Assembly: GCA_949775045.1 (NCBI GenBank)
Contig: OX459095.1
Span: 24,801,278-24,865,277, forward strand
Direction of reading: 5' to 3'
Source: Metridium senile
Lineage: Eukaryota; Cnidaria; Anthozoa; Actiniaria; Metridiidae
DNA length: 64,000 bases
Positions 45,019 through 56,319 of the stretch are shown one piece after another (position 1 is the first letter of the stretch; every line of letters starts with the position of its first letter). Position numbers and translations under genes: made by a program. The notes beneath the pieces are model-generated. The model was given only the letters and a program-made list of their open reading frames with translations, had not been told where the DNA came from and made no database searches.

Positions 45019-45857
45019 AGTAAGCGAATATGTAAGCATTATATTCAATAACTTGTCGAAATTGTACGTTTATTAATATAAGAATTCACTAACTCAGAAA
45101 ATCAGACTGCGACAGATAGTATAAGGACAATGTCTCTGTATCAGGGATGATTCTACTTCCATGAGCATCCAGATAAAGTCAATCTCCTTCGGCAAAGATC
45201 TGAACTACGGTAGCTTACGGTGGCCAGTGACGAGTGTTCAATTGACAACCTCTGAGCACATAACAGAGCTGAAAAACTCGAATCCGCGAGAAATCCGCGA
45301 GAAATGTCACCAAAAGTCGATCGTGACCTTGATCAATGCTTCCAGCAATAAATAAGTTTGATTTCGACTTTATTCGAGTTGGAAAAAAAGATTTAACTCG
45401 GATAATTTGATGAAACGAACCGTGGAACAATTTACCCTGATATATCTCTGCATGGAGGGGAACTTTCGAATCGAGTTTTTTGCTGGTATATCGCACACAG
45501 GAACCCCAAGGTTAGAGTTGCTGCTGATGGCTCGCAGCAATTATTCAGCCCTCCCCTCCCAGGGGTTTTAGGGATCAAGGGTGCACAGCTGGTATTCTGA
45601 TTTTTAGGGATCAAGCGCATTTATTTTTAGGGAACAAGTGAGCAACATATCATAAATGAAGAAATAGTTTTTTGGGATCATGGGGGCATATTCATAGGGA
45701 GACAGTTATTTTACTTATCCGGTGAACAAGGGAGAAAATGCAAAAAGATCAAAGGAGCATGGGAGCATGCACCCCCCGGGAGGGGCTCATTATTTTATTA
45801 ACTAACCCACACCTTATATTAAACACAGCAAAAAATGTTATTCAATTTCTTGGATGC

Positions 45858-45863
45858 TTTATT
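45858..45863 (-). terminator. Polyadenylation signal, toxin-like gene copy 2
   Basis: Minus-strand AATAAA, 55 nt beyond the stop codon at 45918, at the same distance as in copy 1. Confidence 0.75.
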
Positions 45864-45917
45864 TTTATCAACTGCAATTGTAATACAATATTAATTGCAA
45901 ATTCAATGATAAATTCT

Positions 45918-48900
45918 TCAATTCAGATCCTTTTTGATTGCAATTCGTTCCTTTTCTTTATAATCCCCCGTGTCGATCTTAACCTTAGGGGGTGAGGGAA
46001 AGACTCTTGGTGGGTCAACCTTTTCACTTGTTGGCATAGAAACAGATCTTTTCTTTGTGCTGTCTCTCCACTGAACATCAGCACTTTGCCCAATCACATC
46101 CTCAAATTGGCCAGATAGTGTAAACTCATACCAGGTCTCCTTGGTGATGCTGTTGATACGTGATTTGGCCGAGGGGTAGCGGTTGATCATGGCGGACCAC
46201 ATCCAGGGGCGCTGGTTTTGGCTGCTCTGTCGTTTTAATGCTTCGTAGAAGGGAGTAGCTGCACTGCCAAATCGATATGGGAATGATGGACGGCTACCGC
46301 TACCTCTGTATCTAATAGGAATGAGAATAAAAACAGAATTAGAATTAAATTGAATGGATGGATGAAAGCTATCAAAAAGTGCTTCACTTGACTAATGACT
46401 ATAACATGCAAGTAACGCAAGGGCAACAAGTTAGATAACTCAGATTTGCAGTCAATGGATTATCAGGGCTCATAAAACAAAACGTTTAACTAACAAACAA
46501 ACAAACAGACAAGCAAGCAAACGAACAAGCAAACGAACAAGCAAACGAACAAGCAAACGAACAAGCAAACAAAACACAAACAAACAAACAGACAAGCAAG
46601 CAAACGAACAAGCAAACAAAACACAAACAAACAAACAAAGAGACACTCAGTCAAACAAAAAGACAAACAAACAAACAGACAGACAGACCGACAAACAGAC
46701 AACTAACCAAACGAACGAACAGACAAGTAAACAAGCAAGCGATTAAGCAAACAAACAAACAAGCTAGCAGGCAAGCAAGCAAGTATTAAGCAAGCAAGCA
46801 AACAAACAAAGCACAAAAACAAACGGTCAAACCAAAAGACAGAACAAACAAACAAGCAAACAAAACAAATATAAATAAATAAAATGAAAGAATCATGAAT
46901 GTTTAAATCACTAACTCTACAATTGTTATCATTCAGTACAAGAGAAATACATTCATATGCATACATACTGGTAATGATAATTTGTAGAGTCTCCATGATA
47001 TCCACCACCCCATCTCAAAAACCCATCAAGCTCAGCAGAAAAGTGCACCAAGATAGTGGCCGTGTAAGGGACTGTCGATCTGGTTTTTGACAACATGATT
47101 TGCCAATCAACAGTTGAATATGGATCAAGAGTCTAATAATAATAATAATAATAATAACAACAACAACAACATTAGAATTAACATAATTGATCATTATCAA
47201 TATATTTGTCATGCAGTCAAGAGTAAGTAATGATTAAATGGCTTTTACTTTGTCGCTGTCCATATATGCAGAAACTATATACCATTAATTCATCAATAAT
47301 AAATTTGTTGTCCATCTTTAGTAATTAGACTGTTTGTGTTAGTCTTGGTAAGTCATGACTGATGTTGGTTTCTATGTTGTGATTAGTTCAGGTTACCCTG
47401 CTTGACAGAGATTCTTTTCAGTTGAAAAAGAAACCACTGCATTCTGAAATGTATGACTGCATTACAATGCCATAATTGTTTTATATGTGATGTCATTGAA
47501 ACTGGGTTTAAAACCAGTTTGAAGGTAATTTATTCGTCCGAAATACTGAACAAGCTCGAGCAGCTCTGAGCAGAGGTTTCGTTTTGTAATTCTCTTCTGA
47601 TCTAGAGGAGGGAAATAAGCAAATATGTGCCTAGTAGGGTATATGTCCATGTGCAGTATAAAGTCTTTAGAAAGACATTGTGTAGGTGTCTGTTCACATT
47701 ATGAGTGGGAGTCATCTTCAGCGTGATAAACAGTACTTTAAACCAGCTGAAAATAAAGCACATTCATAGCAATGACTAATGACAATTACCTTTTCTGAGA
47801 AGAGTTTAAAACTGCTATATTGCTGGTTGGCGGTGGAATCAGTTGTAGTCTTAGAACTTTCATAAGTAAACTTATAACTAGCTTTAGCTCCAACGCCTCC
47901 TGTGACATCAGGTGGTGTGTATGATACTTCTACTCCAAGTTCATGGGCTGCTTTCCAAGAACTTGTAGTCGTATGCGTAACAGTACGGACACTACGCACC
48001 TCTCGTTCAATTCTTGTCTTCGTTGGAGTTGAGTGGGTATTAGTGATTTTACCGGAGTCAAACACAGATGGAGTCAATGATTGAATAACAGCTTTCCCAT
48101 ACTTGATATCCTTGATACCAAACTTGAAGTTTCCATAATGGATTTTCAGTCTGTGGTGAGATTTGTATCCGGAACAAGAAAGGAAACTTGGGGTTTTATC
48201 AGCTTCCCAGCTATCGCCGTTTCTTCTGAAGTCTTCTCCTACCCATTGTCCTCTGCAGCCTGAAGACCAACCATAGCCTAGATAGTAGGCAAGATAACTA
48301 AGATCCATCAGAGTCACATCCATGATGCGTGTCTTTACATCTGTAAGGGACTGGAGAACTGGCACCGCTGTGGATAAAGTAAATAATTCTATTAAATATT
48401 ATATATTCCAGTCCCTCTTAGGGGTGAAATTTCATCACTGCCACGCCCATCATCTCAAAATACAGGTCAATTTTAAGGGTCATTTTCAGAATTTCCGACG
48501 AGGACCCCGCCCCCTTTTATATCGGAGCCCCCCTGGTGTGTTAGTAAGTAAGTGAGCACCAACTTACTTGGATACATTTGACAACATTTAAAGTTTTCAA
48601 TACAGTAGAGCTTGTCGCATGAGCCACGATACATGCCAGCCATCATGTATCCATTGTTGCACTTGCTTACACCTTTATTGTCAAAGCTACTTCGGACATT
48701 TTGATTATAACAGTGGCCCCAGTAGTAAGGATGGTTGGCAGGCTTGCAGCATTTACCATACTCAATGTTGTACAGCCAGCCAGTGCCACCACTTCTGTAA
48801 AGACCTTGGAGAAAGAAACCAGATGGGCAGACATTCCATTGGTAGTTCCTGTGGACGACATAATAATCATTGTGATAACCATATTGTACTATATAATTCA

Positions 48901-50577
48901 TTATAAAATAACTCTTTGAAATCACGTGTTTTGATTGGTTGAATAGAAAACGCGCGCGCGTGCTGTGTGCAGTTATAAAGCACGCGGGATTGTCAGAACA
49001 CGAGAGAATTGTTAAGAGAAGCACGACTCGATGCGGAGTGCTTCTCAACACTTCTCGAGTGTTCTGACAATCCCCAAGTGCTTTATAACTGCATACAGCA
49101 CAGAAAGCAAGTTTTTTTATTTCTTTTATAAAATACAAGTTGATCAACATGCAAACGCGCGTGCTGTGTGCTCTCATAAAGCACGCGATTTCGATTACGT
49201 GATTTCAAATAGTTATTTTATAATATCATTTAGATAATGAAGATGACAAAATATCATTAACTTAATATTATTACAATGATGAGTATAGTGATGACGATAA
49301 TAATGATGATGATAACAATGATAATGCATGATGATGATAATAATAATGATGATGATGATAATAATATAGAAGATGATAATTCATATTCAAAATACTAGCT
49401 GTCCAAATAAATTACCTGTCAAAAGATTTGGACCAGTCTGCTGCCACACAAGTTGTTGGTTGATTATAGTAAGGCCTTGGACGAGGACAACATCGACCTT
49501 CTTCAAGAAGGCCTATAACATCATTACTGCCACCATTGTTATTCCTACACAATTTAATGAACAATTCATAAACGATTAGGTTGACGTACATTATATCATG
49601 ACAGATTCTTCATTCGGATCAACTCCAAATTACCCCGTCACAATGGGTCTTGAGATTTGTGTAAATTTGACTCAAGGTATAAAACTACACTTTACATTAT
49701 GCAGAGGAAAGCAGAGCGTTTAAAGCTTTCTAGAATTTACGAAGAAATATTACCAAGCAATATGTAGAAAAATATCCGAAGTCTTACTTTACTAGACTGT
49801 TTTATATAATAGTTTCTTCCGTTTTCCGAATGCCACTTCGCCCGTACCGCGTCACCATGTTGGATTTTGTGCAGTAATTTGTGACAGGCTTCCTGTGTAC
49901 TAAAATTGCGTGCGCCTGGAAACTAGTATGCGTTTGTTGTTTCTGTTATTTTTGTTTTTGTTCTGTCCTTTTGTTTTTCTTTACAATTTCTCAAATCCAC
50001 AAGATAACGGTAACGAAACAATGACAATGACAATGACAATAACGATATCACGATTAACAATAACAAAAAACGATAACACTAACGATAACACTAACGATAA
50101 CACTAACGATAACACTAACGATAACACTAACGATAACACTAGCGATAACCGATAACAATGACGATAACACTAACGATAACACTAACGATAACACTAACGA
50201 TAACCGATAACAATGATGATAACAATGACGATAACGATAACGATAACACTAACGATAACACTAGCGATAACGATAACGATAACCGATAACAATGACGATA
50301 ACGATAACACTAACGATAACAAAACTGATAACTAAGACGATAACACAACAACAAAGGTAACTTAAACGATAACGATAACTAAAATGAGAACAATAACTTT
50401 TGTTGTAAATAATTGTTGTCCTTACCTGTATAAACCATTCAGATATTTAGTATACGAATTACATGTGCTGAAACCAGCCTTGTCAAAGCTTGACCACCAA
50501 TTCGCATTGGTACAGGCATTGTTAGGAGTCACAACAGCAGCGACAAACAGCAGTAAACTGGTTAACAATTTTAACAT
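45918..50577 (-). CDS. Secreted cysteine-rich aerolysin-like pore-forming protein, copy 2
   Basis: Coding exons, in order of translation: 50577-50426, 49544-49416, 48848-48568, 48367-47790, 47132-46969, 46311-45918. Each exon has exactly the same length as its counterpart in copy 1, giving 1698 nt and 565 aa with no frameshift or stop. The domain order is the same: signal peptide, three SFD/GLYR/CC cysteine-rich modules, aerolysin-like body, C-terminal KKR. Differences I noted are few substitutions, for example Ser-Asp-Ala to Pro-Asp-Val in the Ser/Thr-rich segment (about residues 339-342), Lys-His to Gln-Tyr at residues 435-436, and a few near the C-terminus. The gene therefore looks intact and under constraint. 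Its 5' context differs: homology to copy 1 stops about 6 nt upstream of the ATG, and the splice acceptor there has lost its pyrimidine tract. A separate promoter is therefore possible. Confidence 0.75.
46490..46880. repeat. AACAAACAAGC-type simple-repeat tract, copy 2 last intron
   Basis: The same low-complexity tract as 37885-38180, but expanded, with extra CAAACGAACAAG units. The Cys/Leu/Val-rich minus-strand frames here are artefacts. Confidence 0.9.
48945..49205. mobile_element. Fold-back element, family D, reversed relative to copy 1
   Basis: It contains the same blocks as 40195-40470 but in the opposite orientation. CTGTGTGCAGTTATAAAGCA comes first, and the block ending TGTGCTCTCATAAAGCACGC, which starts the copy 1 element as its complement, comes last. 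Confidence 0.7.
50025..50390. repeat. AACGATAACACT minisatellite, first coding intron of copy 2
   Basis: Counterpart of 41700-42080, with fewer perfect units in the first block and additional ACGATAACGATA blocks. Confidence 0.93.
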
Positions 50578-50658
50578 GATTCTTGACTAGGATTACAATC
50601 TGTAACTAGGATTTAGAGCAGAAGTAGAACTAACTAAAAACTGGTGTGCATTGTGTGT

Positions 50659-50666
50659 TTAAATAA
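50659..50666 (-). promoter_or_regulatory. Candidate TATA box private to copy 2
   Basis: TATTTAAA on the minus strand lies about 82 nt upstream of the copy 2 ATG, within the segment not shared with copy 1. CACGTG and TTACGTAA motifs lie 20-40 bp further upstream. A transcript starting here would not need the upstream non-coding exon. Confidence 0.35.
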
Positions 50667-51620
50667 TACTCATTAGCGTTCTCTCACGTGACATTACGTA
50701 ATTGGAATAAACCAATAACATTCTTCGACCCTATATAATCAAAACGAGGCTAACCTAATTAACTAATGTTTACGAAGTAAACAGAAGATTGGAAAAACTA
50801 ATTTTCCACTATGTTTCCAGTAGTAAACTATTTAAATACACTATCGTATGGATAGTGTATCCAAAAAGGAACTTAACTGTGATATTTGTTTTCCTGGACA
50901 TTGCTCTCTGGCAGAGCAATTCGAGTTGAACTGGCGTGATGCAATAAGGCCACGTAATAGAATATTATTCATAATTACTAAGGTGTTCGTTACTGCTATT
51001 GCGCAGTAGCGCGAACTGATCTGCCTCTGAGAAACAAAGAGAAGGATTTACACGCATGTAGCGTTCGAGGTGATAATGATAAATTAACCGAACATCCATG
51101 ATTAACTCAAGCATGTTAAGTTTGCCGACAACTTGTTAACAGGTGTTTTCTTAATGAAAAACATATTAAAAACAGATAAGAAGAACGATCAAGCAATGAC
51201 GGAGAGCTTTGCTAATGAATACTATCTAACCCAATTTGTTCTTTAAAACAGAAAACATATTTCAATTAGAAAACTGCATGAAAGCAAGTGTTGAGCCACT
51301 TGGATTAAGTTAATTTATGCGTTTGTAAAATTGAAAGTAAAATAATATCTGAAAAGTGTGTTATAAAAATGAACCAATTCTTGCCTCATGACAATAGTCA
51401 GATAAACAAAATAGAAAACATAAAGAATTAGAGTATGAATTGATAGTCAGATAAAAAAGAATAATAGTGTTATAATCAGATAAACTAAGAAAATACAAAA
51501 TAACAAAACAATTAGTGTAAAAGTAGCGATAAAAAATAAACTAAAATAACTATAATGTTGTAAGAGCAATAGAAAAAGTTAAAGAACTAGTAGTAACTGC
51601 GAACTCAGACATTTTAACGG

Positions 51621-52268
51621 TTACCGTCCACGTTCGCGGGGTTCTCTCAGTTAAAAATTGTTTAGCGCGTCACTTAACAATAAAGATAGACAAAGTATAT
51701 ATCATTTTAAAGCTTATATAACAGAGAATAAGACTATGTAAGTTTTTTTTTAAGAAAAAGAATATCTTTAACCAATGCTTCACATAAAACCTCAAAATCG
51801 AGCGCTTTCATTAAAAAAAGTATAAGTCCAAAAGTTCCTACTACTTCGCCGTCATTTCAGTTTTTTCGATAAAATGCTTCGTTCTTGAATAAATGTGTTT
51901 CAAAGTCGACTCATTGTTAATAAAACGGGCCATAACTCCAAAACTAAGCATTTTATCAAAAAAACTGGAAACTGTTTGGAAGACCAATATGTGTTGATTG
52001 ACATAACGAAGAAATGATGGCAAACCAGTATGAACTTTTTGACTTATACTTTTTTAAACAACTCGCATTGAAGGCTGTTAATTTTGAGATTTTTCGAAGA
52101 GCATATCTTACAGAAAATTGTTGTATATAACAAAACATACAGTCTTATTCTCTGTTATATAAGCTTTAAAATGATATATAATATGTCTATTATTATTGTA
52201 AAATGAATCGGTAAACAAACTTTTAACTGAGAGCATGTGAAATCACATCGCGAACGTGGACCGTAACC
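51621..52268. mobile_element. Fold-back element of about 648 bp, unit 2 only
   Basis: The termini GGTTACCGTCCACGTTCGCG and CGCGAACGTGGACCGTAACC are perfect inverted repeats. A second inverted pair lies inside (AGCTTATATAACAGAGAATA / TATTCTCTGTTATATAAGCT). Unit 1 shows the uninterrupted site (TTTTAACGGTTAGTTG near 42748). A TTAACGG/TTAACCGG flanking duplication of about 7-8 bp is likely. Confidence 0.8.
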
Positions 52269-52616
52269 TTAACCGGCGGTTAGTTGTGAAATAGGGTTTT
52301 CCGATTTCGGAAACTTTGGTACTAATATACGTATACCAGATATTTAATAATTAGCATACGTGCATGTTTACCGTTATTAGACTTTCTAGGAGTTTCATGT
52401 GTTCAAAATATTCAGAGTAAGAATAAAAAATAAGAACAATATTGCAGAAATAATGACAAATTAACACTGGTACTATCATCTGGTACTATTAGTGCCAAAT
52501 CTGCCTTTGTGCCGGTAAATCGGAAAACACTAATACGTTTTTGGCTACCGTCCATCAAAGACATAAAAGGTGCCGACAACTAAATAAGCAGCAGCAGAAA
52601 ATGAACTTCACAATTG

Positions 52617-53023
52617 TCCATGTTCTAAATGACAAGTGGCAAAGAGGGGACTGGGTACTAGTTTCTAGATTTAATGCAATTAAGAAATATAGCCCATAGC
52701 ATGAAAGAGCACATCAAAATATACAATATTACAGAATTAAATTATATTCTGTTGAATAATGACCAAGTAGCAGCCTTTCAAATATGTGAAAATTTATAAA
52801 GAAATGTATAGTTTGGAGGGACGGCCGTCCCTCCAAACCATACATTCCTTTGTAATCTTATGGATGTTTGAGAGACTATTGCAATGGAAAATACAACCAA
52901 ATAGCATCAAAATTTGAAATATGTGTTTCATGTTATGTAGTTTATTTATTAATTGCATTAATTCTAAAAACTAGTACCCAGTACCTTCCTAGCCCATTCT
53001 CGTTTAGAACATGGCCAATTGGC
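52617..53023. mobile_element. MITE of about 407 bp, unit 2 only
   Basis: The ends CCATGTTCTAAATGACAAG and TCTCGTTTAGAACATGG are inverted. Subterminal TGGGTACTAGTTT repeats and a 36-bp palindrome around GGACGGCCGTCC (52806-52842) are present. Unit 1 keeps the empty site (CACAACTGGCCGTTGG), and the filled site shows CAATTG on both sides, suggesting a 7-8-bp duplication as made by hAT elements. Confidence 0.8.
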
Positions 53024-53101
53024 CGTTGGAATGTCAGAGTTCGCAGAAAGACGAAAACCGCAGCAAATGAAAAAATAAAATAAACAGCACTCGATACATA
53101 C

Positions 53102-53165
53102 CTTGTTCTTGCTCTTCAACTTCAAATTGCTCTCTCTAAAGCTCTTTCCGTACTAAAGAACTACT
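53102..53165 (-). other. 5' non-coding exon, toxin-like gene copy 2 (if still used)
   Basis: Counterpart of 43156-43215 with the same AAG/GTATGT donor (exon edge 53102), missing one TTCTTG unit. The intron to the ATG exon is now enlarged by two transposons and a replaced 3' end. Confidence 0.45.
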
Positions 53166-53913
53166 ATTTGAACCTCGATGTTTTATAATCTCTCAATTTA
53201 GTTAGCCTGAATAGAACTGAATAAACTGTAATCTTAGACTTTATAGTATATATCGTCCCTTAGGGACCTAAAGGTTATATAACTAGGTTATGTAATAATG
53301 ATGTAACCTCTATATTGTGACTGATTGGAGGGAAATACTAATTATAACTAGCTATTTGTTCACAACATTTGTTTACAGTTCATGTAATTAGTTGTCTGGA
53401 CAAATTGTTTCAAATTGTGTTTGATTGACGGAAGAATATCGCCATCTTCGCTTTAGTCTGACGGCGCGTAGCAATGAAACATATCGTACTGAGTAAGTAC
53501 GTCGTCTTTCTTTTCAACGCACATTGACGTCGAAACTTTCACGCCACTAAATTTTAGATTTACGTAAGAGTTTAAAAATACCGAGAATGGAGGCCCCGAG
53601 GGCTTTATTGGCTTATTGCCGACATTCGAGATATTTAACTGACTTTTTAATAATCCACACTTGATAAGGTTTTCTGAAAAGAAACAATGAATTTGATTGT
53701 ATTCAAGAAATAAAAGCATTCGATCCCAAAAGATATCAACAATCTGTACATAATTTATTGTTCATTGTCAATGAATTCCCAAAAGGAAATATTACACAAT
53801 CGCTTTTCAATTCTATTCAAAGGAATGCTAACGAACTTGAATGCTAACGACTTGATGACATCAAACGTATTTTTACTGCATATTTATCGTCGATTGACTT
53901 AGTAGCATAATAG

Positions 53914-54319
53914 TAGTATATCCAAACTGGCCATTGTTCCACGGATCGATGATTAAGAGTTGGGAATTGAGAAACTCCATTGTTCCCGTGGGGGAACAAT
54001 GGAGCAGATCCGGAGAGACAACGGCCAATCAGGACTCTAAGAAGAGGGAGGGTGGGTGGGTGAAACAAAACTACTGCTTGCTTGTAGACACTCTCCTATT
54101 CAGCGAATCTCTTTTTCAGCATAACACCGAAAGGCACTTTGGACACTCGCTGCCCTGTGCCCTCCCCCCCGCCCTACCATTTCATCAGTCTATCCGGTTC
54201 GATGTTGTTCGTTTCGGCAGTTTGAGCAAATGACAATGAATTAATTGCATGCCCCTTGTTATATAGTCTTGCATATCATTAAATCATCTCCCGTGGGAAT
54301 ATATGGCCATTTTGGATAG
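53914..54319. mobile_element. Short element, family E (406 bp)
   Basis: It begins TAGTATATCCAAACTGGCCA and ends TGGCCATTTTGGATAG, giving imperfect TATCCAAA-TGGCCAT terminal inverted repeats. A subterminal hairpin (CCATTGTTCCACGG / CCGTGGGGGAACAATGG) is present. It is directly followed by a longer element with the same two ends. Confidence 0.7.
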
Positions 54320-54668
54320 TAGTATATCCAAACTGGCCATTGTTCCACGGATCGATGATTAAGAGTTGGGAATTGAGAAACTCCATTGTTCCCGTGGGGG
54401 AACAATTACACAGATCCGTTCGCTCTCACTTCCATCATCACTCCATCTCACTTCTCCCTCGCGAAGGACCCATCTAATTCATTCCCCATACCTTAATACC
54501 CATACCTTAATACCCATACCTTAATACCCATACCTTAATCCCCCATACCTTAATACCCCATACTCATCTTATCCATACCCCACTCCCAATCTTATCCCAT
54601 CCTCATCTCAAGCGTGTATTGGTTCCCTTTGGCTTTCTCCCAATCTCATCTTGTTCCCCTTCAAACCC

Positions 54669-54838
54669 GGCCGGAATTGTTGCCGACCACCATTGGTCCC
54701 TCTATAATCGCTTAGGTTAATAAGTTGTGTCTTTTAACGATTTTTTTTTTTTTTTTTTTTTTTGAGACGTTTTACAGGCTTTCCTGTTTACCTCCAACAG
54801 TATGAATAGAGAGACCAATGGCGGCCAACAATCCCGGC
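54669..54838. mobile_element. Inverted-repeat insertion of about 170 bp with poly-T loop
   Basis: AATTGTTGCCGACCACCATT and AATGGCGGCCAACAATCCC are diverged inverted arms that also share an ATAGAG/CTCTAT inner edge. A T-run of about 22 bp lies between them. Confidence 0.5.
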
Positions 54839-55102
54839 ACAGCTGCTAGAGCCGGGCACAAAGGGTTTCAGTGAACCCCGGGAAGATTAGCCACCAGAGG
54901 ATCCCAGTCCACACCGCGCCACAGTACACATACACTCACATTGCTCTTCACAATCTCATCATTCTTTTGGACAATAGCTCAAACAAAGCCGGTAATGAAC
55001 CCAAGTTTTTAAATCACGAAATGCATATACACGTGGTGTCTCAGTATCAGTATCAGTTTTATTCCACTATTAAACGATTAGTTACTCAGTGGGGACATAT
55101 TA

Positions 55103-55800
55103 CTACAGAGAAACAAAATTCTGTTGTAGTAGTCCATTGAAGGCTTTCCTGTCTTGCGTAGATCTTTTAGCTTGTTCTTTATCAACATTTAGCAGTTTCT
55201 CTATTTTGATCCAAGGATCTCTAACAAATTTGGCTGATGCGTTTATGAATAGTAATTGTTTCGTCAAGTGCGAGTTCGTTCTTCTGCACACATGTGCGAT
55301 ATACTTCAAATATCTTATGTATATAAAATCTCGTATTGATGAGGTTCCAACAATTCTCTCCAGACCTATGTTTCTGTATTGAAGTGCATACGTTTCTTCT
55401 CCTTCACTGTTCGTTTTTCGTTCCCATCCATTCCTTACCATTCTTCTCAGGAAACCATACCAACACGATTCTAACTTTTTCCTATCCTTTTCTTTCGGTA
55501 GCTGAGCCTCAGTACAGTAAGTAAGTCTTGATCTAATACAGGATTCACGCAATTTTTTTTTTTTTACGGGTTTTCATTGACACTTTGTGATCAGTCAATA
55601 CGTTCTTTAGTTCATGAGATTTCCCATTTGCACTAAGCATTCTATTATCCACAAACGATTCCTTCACGTCACTATAAAAACACATGACCAAGGTACTTAA
55701 ATTCTTTCACATTTACAATTTCATTCCCAGCAATTTTCAGAATACTCCTTTCATTCATAAGTTCTGTATCGTTAAATACTGGCTTCTCTCACATGGGTGT
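55103..55800 (-). pseudogene. Broken non-LTR retrotransposon reverse transcriptase, C-terminal part
   Basis: A 149-codon minus-strand frame (55552-55103) reads like the thumb and C-terminal region of LINE reverse transcriptases (SRLTYCTEAQ; LESCWYGFLRRMVRNGW; YLKYIAHVCRR). Upstream, in another frame and broken near an A-run at about 55555-55565, is EFKYLGHVF followed by NGKSHELKNVLTD, which normally precedes it in these enzymes. The piece is therefore 5'-truncated and frameshifted, and it lies inside the larger 54320-58258 insertion. No endonuclease or catalytic YxDD segment is present. Confidence 0.65.
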
Positions 55801-56319
55801 CACACAAACTAAATCCACGCCCATAACATAACTGTCGGCGAGCCCGACGCTCGCCCCGGGTCAAAAATGTGGTGCAAAATGTGTGGTCAATTGATTTATT
55901 CTCCCTTACTAGTTAGACACTCATTGTAACGGTATCCCAGTTTTGTATGATAATCATGTAACACAACCATTTTGACATGTCACGTGTTGTGATGACAACT
56001 AAGTAACTTGCCACGTGCTTACCGCTGTCTCACAATAAACCATTGGAGTTCATTTACACATCGGCTGGAAAGTCATTGTCCTTCAGGCTTTTTGATAACA
56101 AACAATCCTAATATATTCACCTAACAAGTTTCTGCATTCCTTAGCGTGCCTGGACCACAACAAAAGTCCTAAAACAAAATGAACTTAGATTGGACAAGTT
56201 TCCACCGCACTCCAAAATATATTATGTGCACATGAATTGTATATCTTACCCGGTCAAACTGATCGGAACAGAACATATCCGATGTTAACACCCAGTCACA
56301 TTAAATTGCAAAACTTATC

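Noticed and set aside
46490..47008. Cys/Leu/Val-rich minus-strand frames resembling membrane proteins
   Set aside because: Translations of the CAAACAAG simple repeat.
55834..56165. Possible solo LTR beginning TGTCGGCGAGCCCGACGC, with AATAAA and ending near CCACAACA
   Set aside because: TG...CA ends and a poly(A) signal are suggestive, but no second copy, target duplication or internal sequence could be found in the window.
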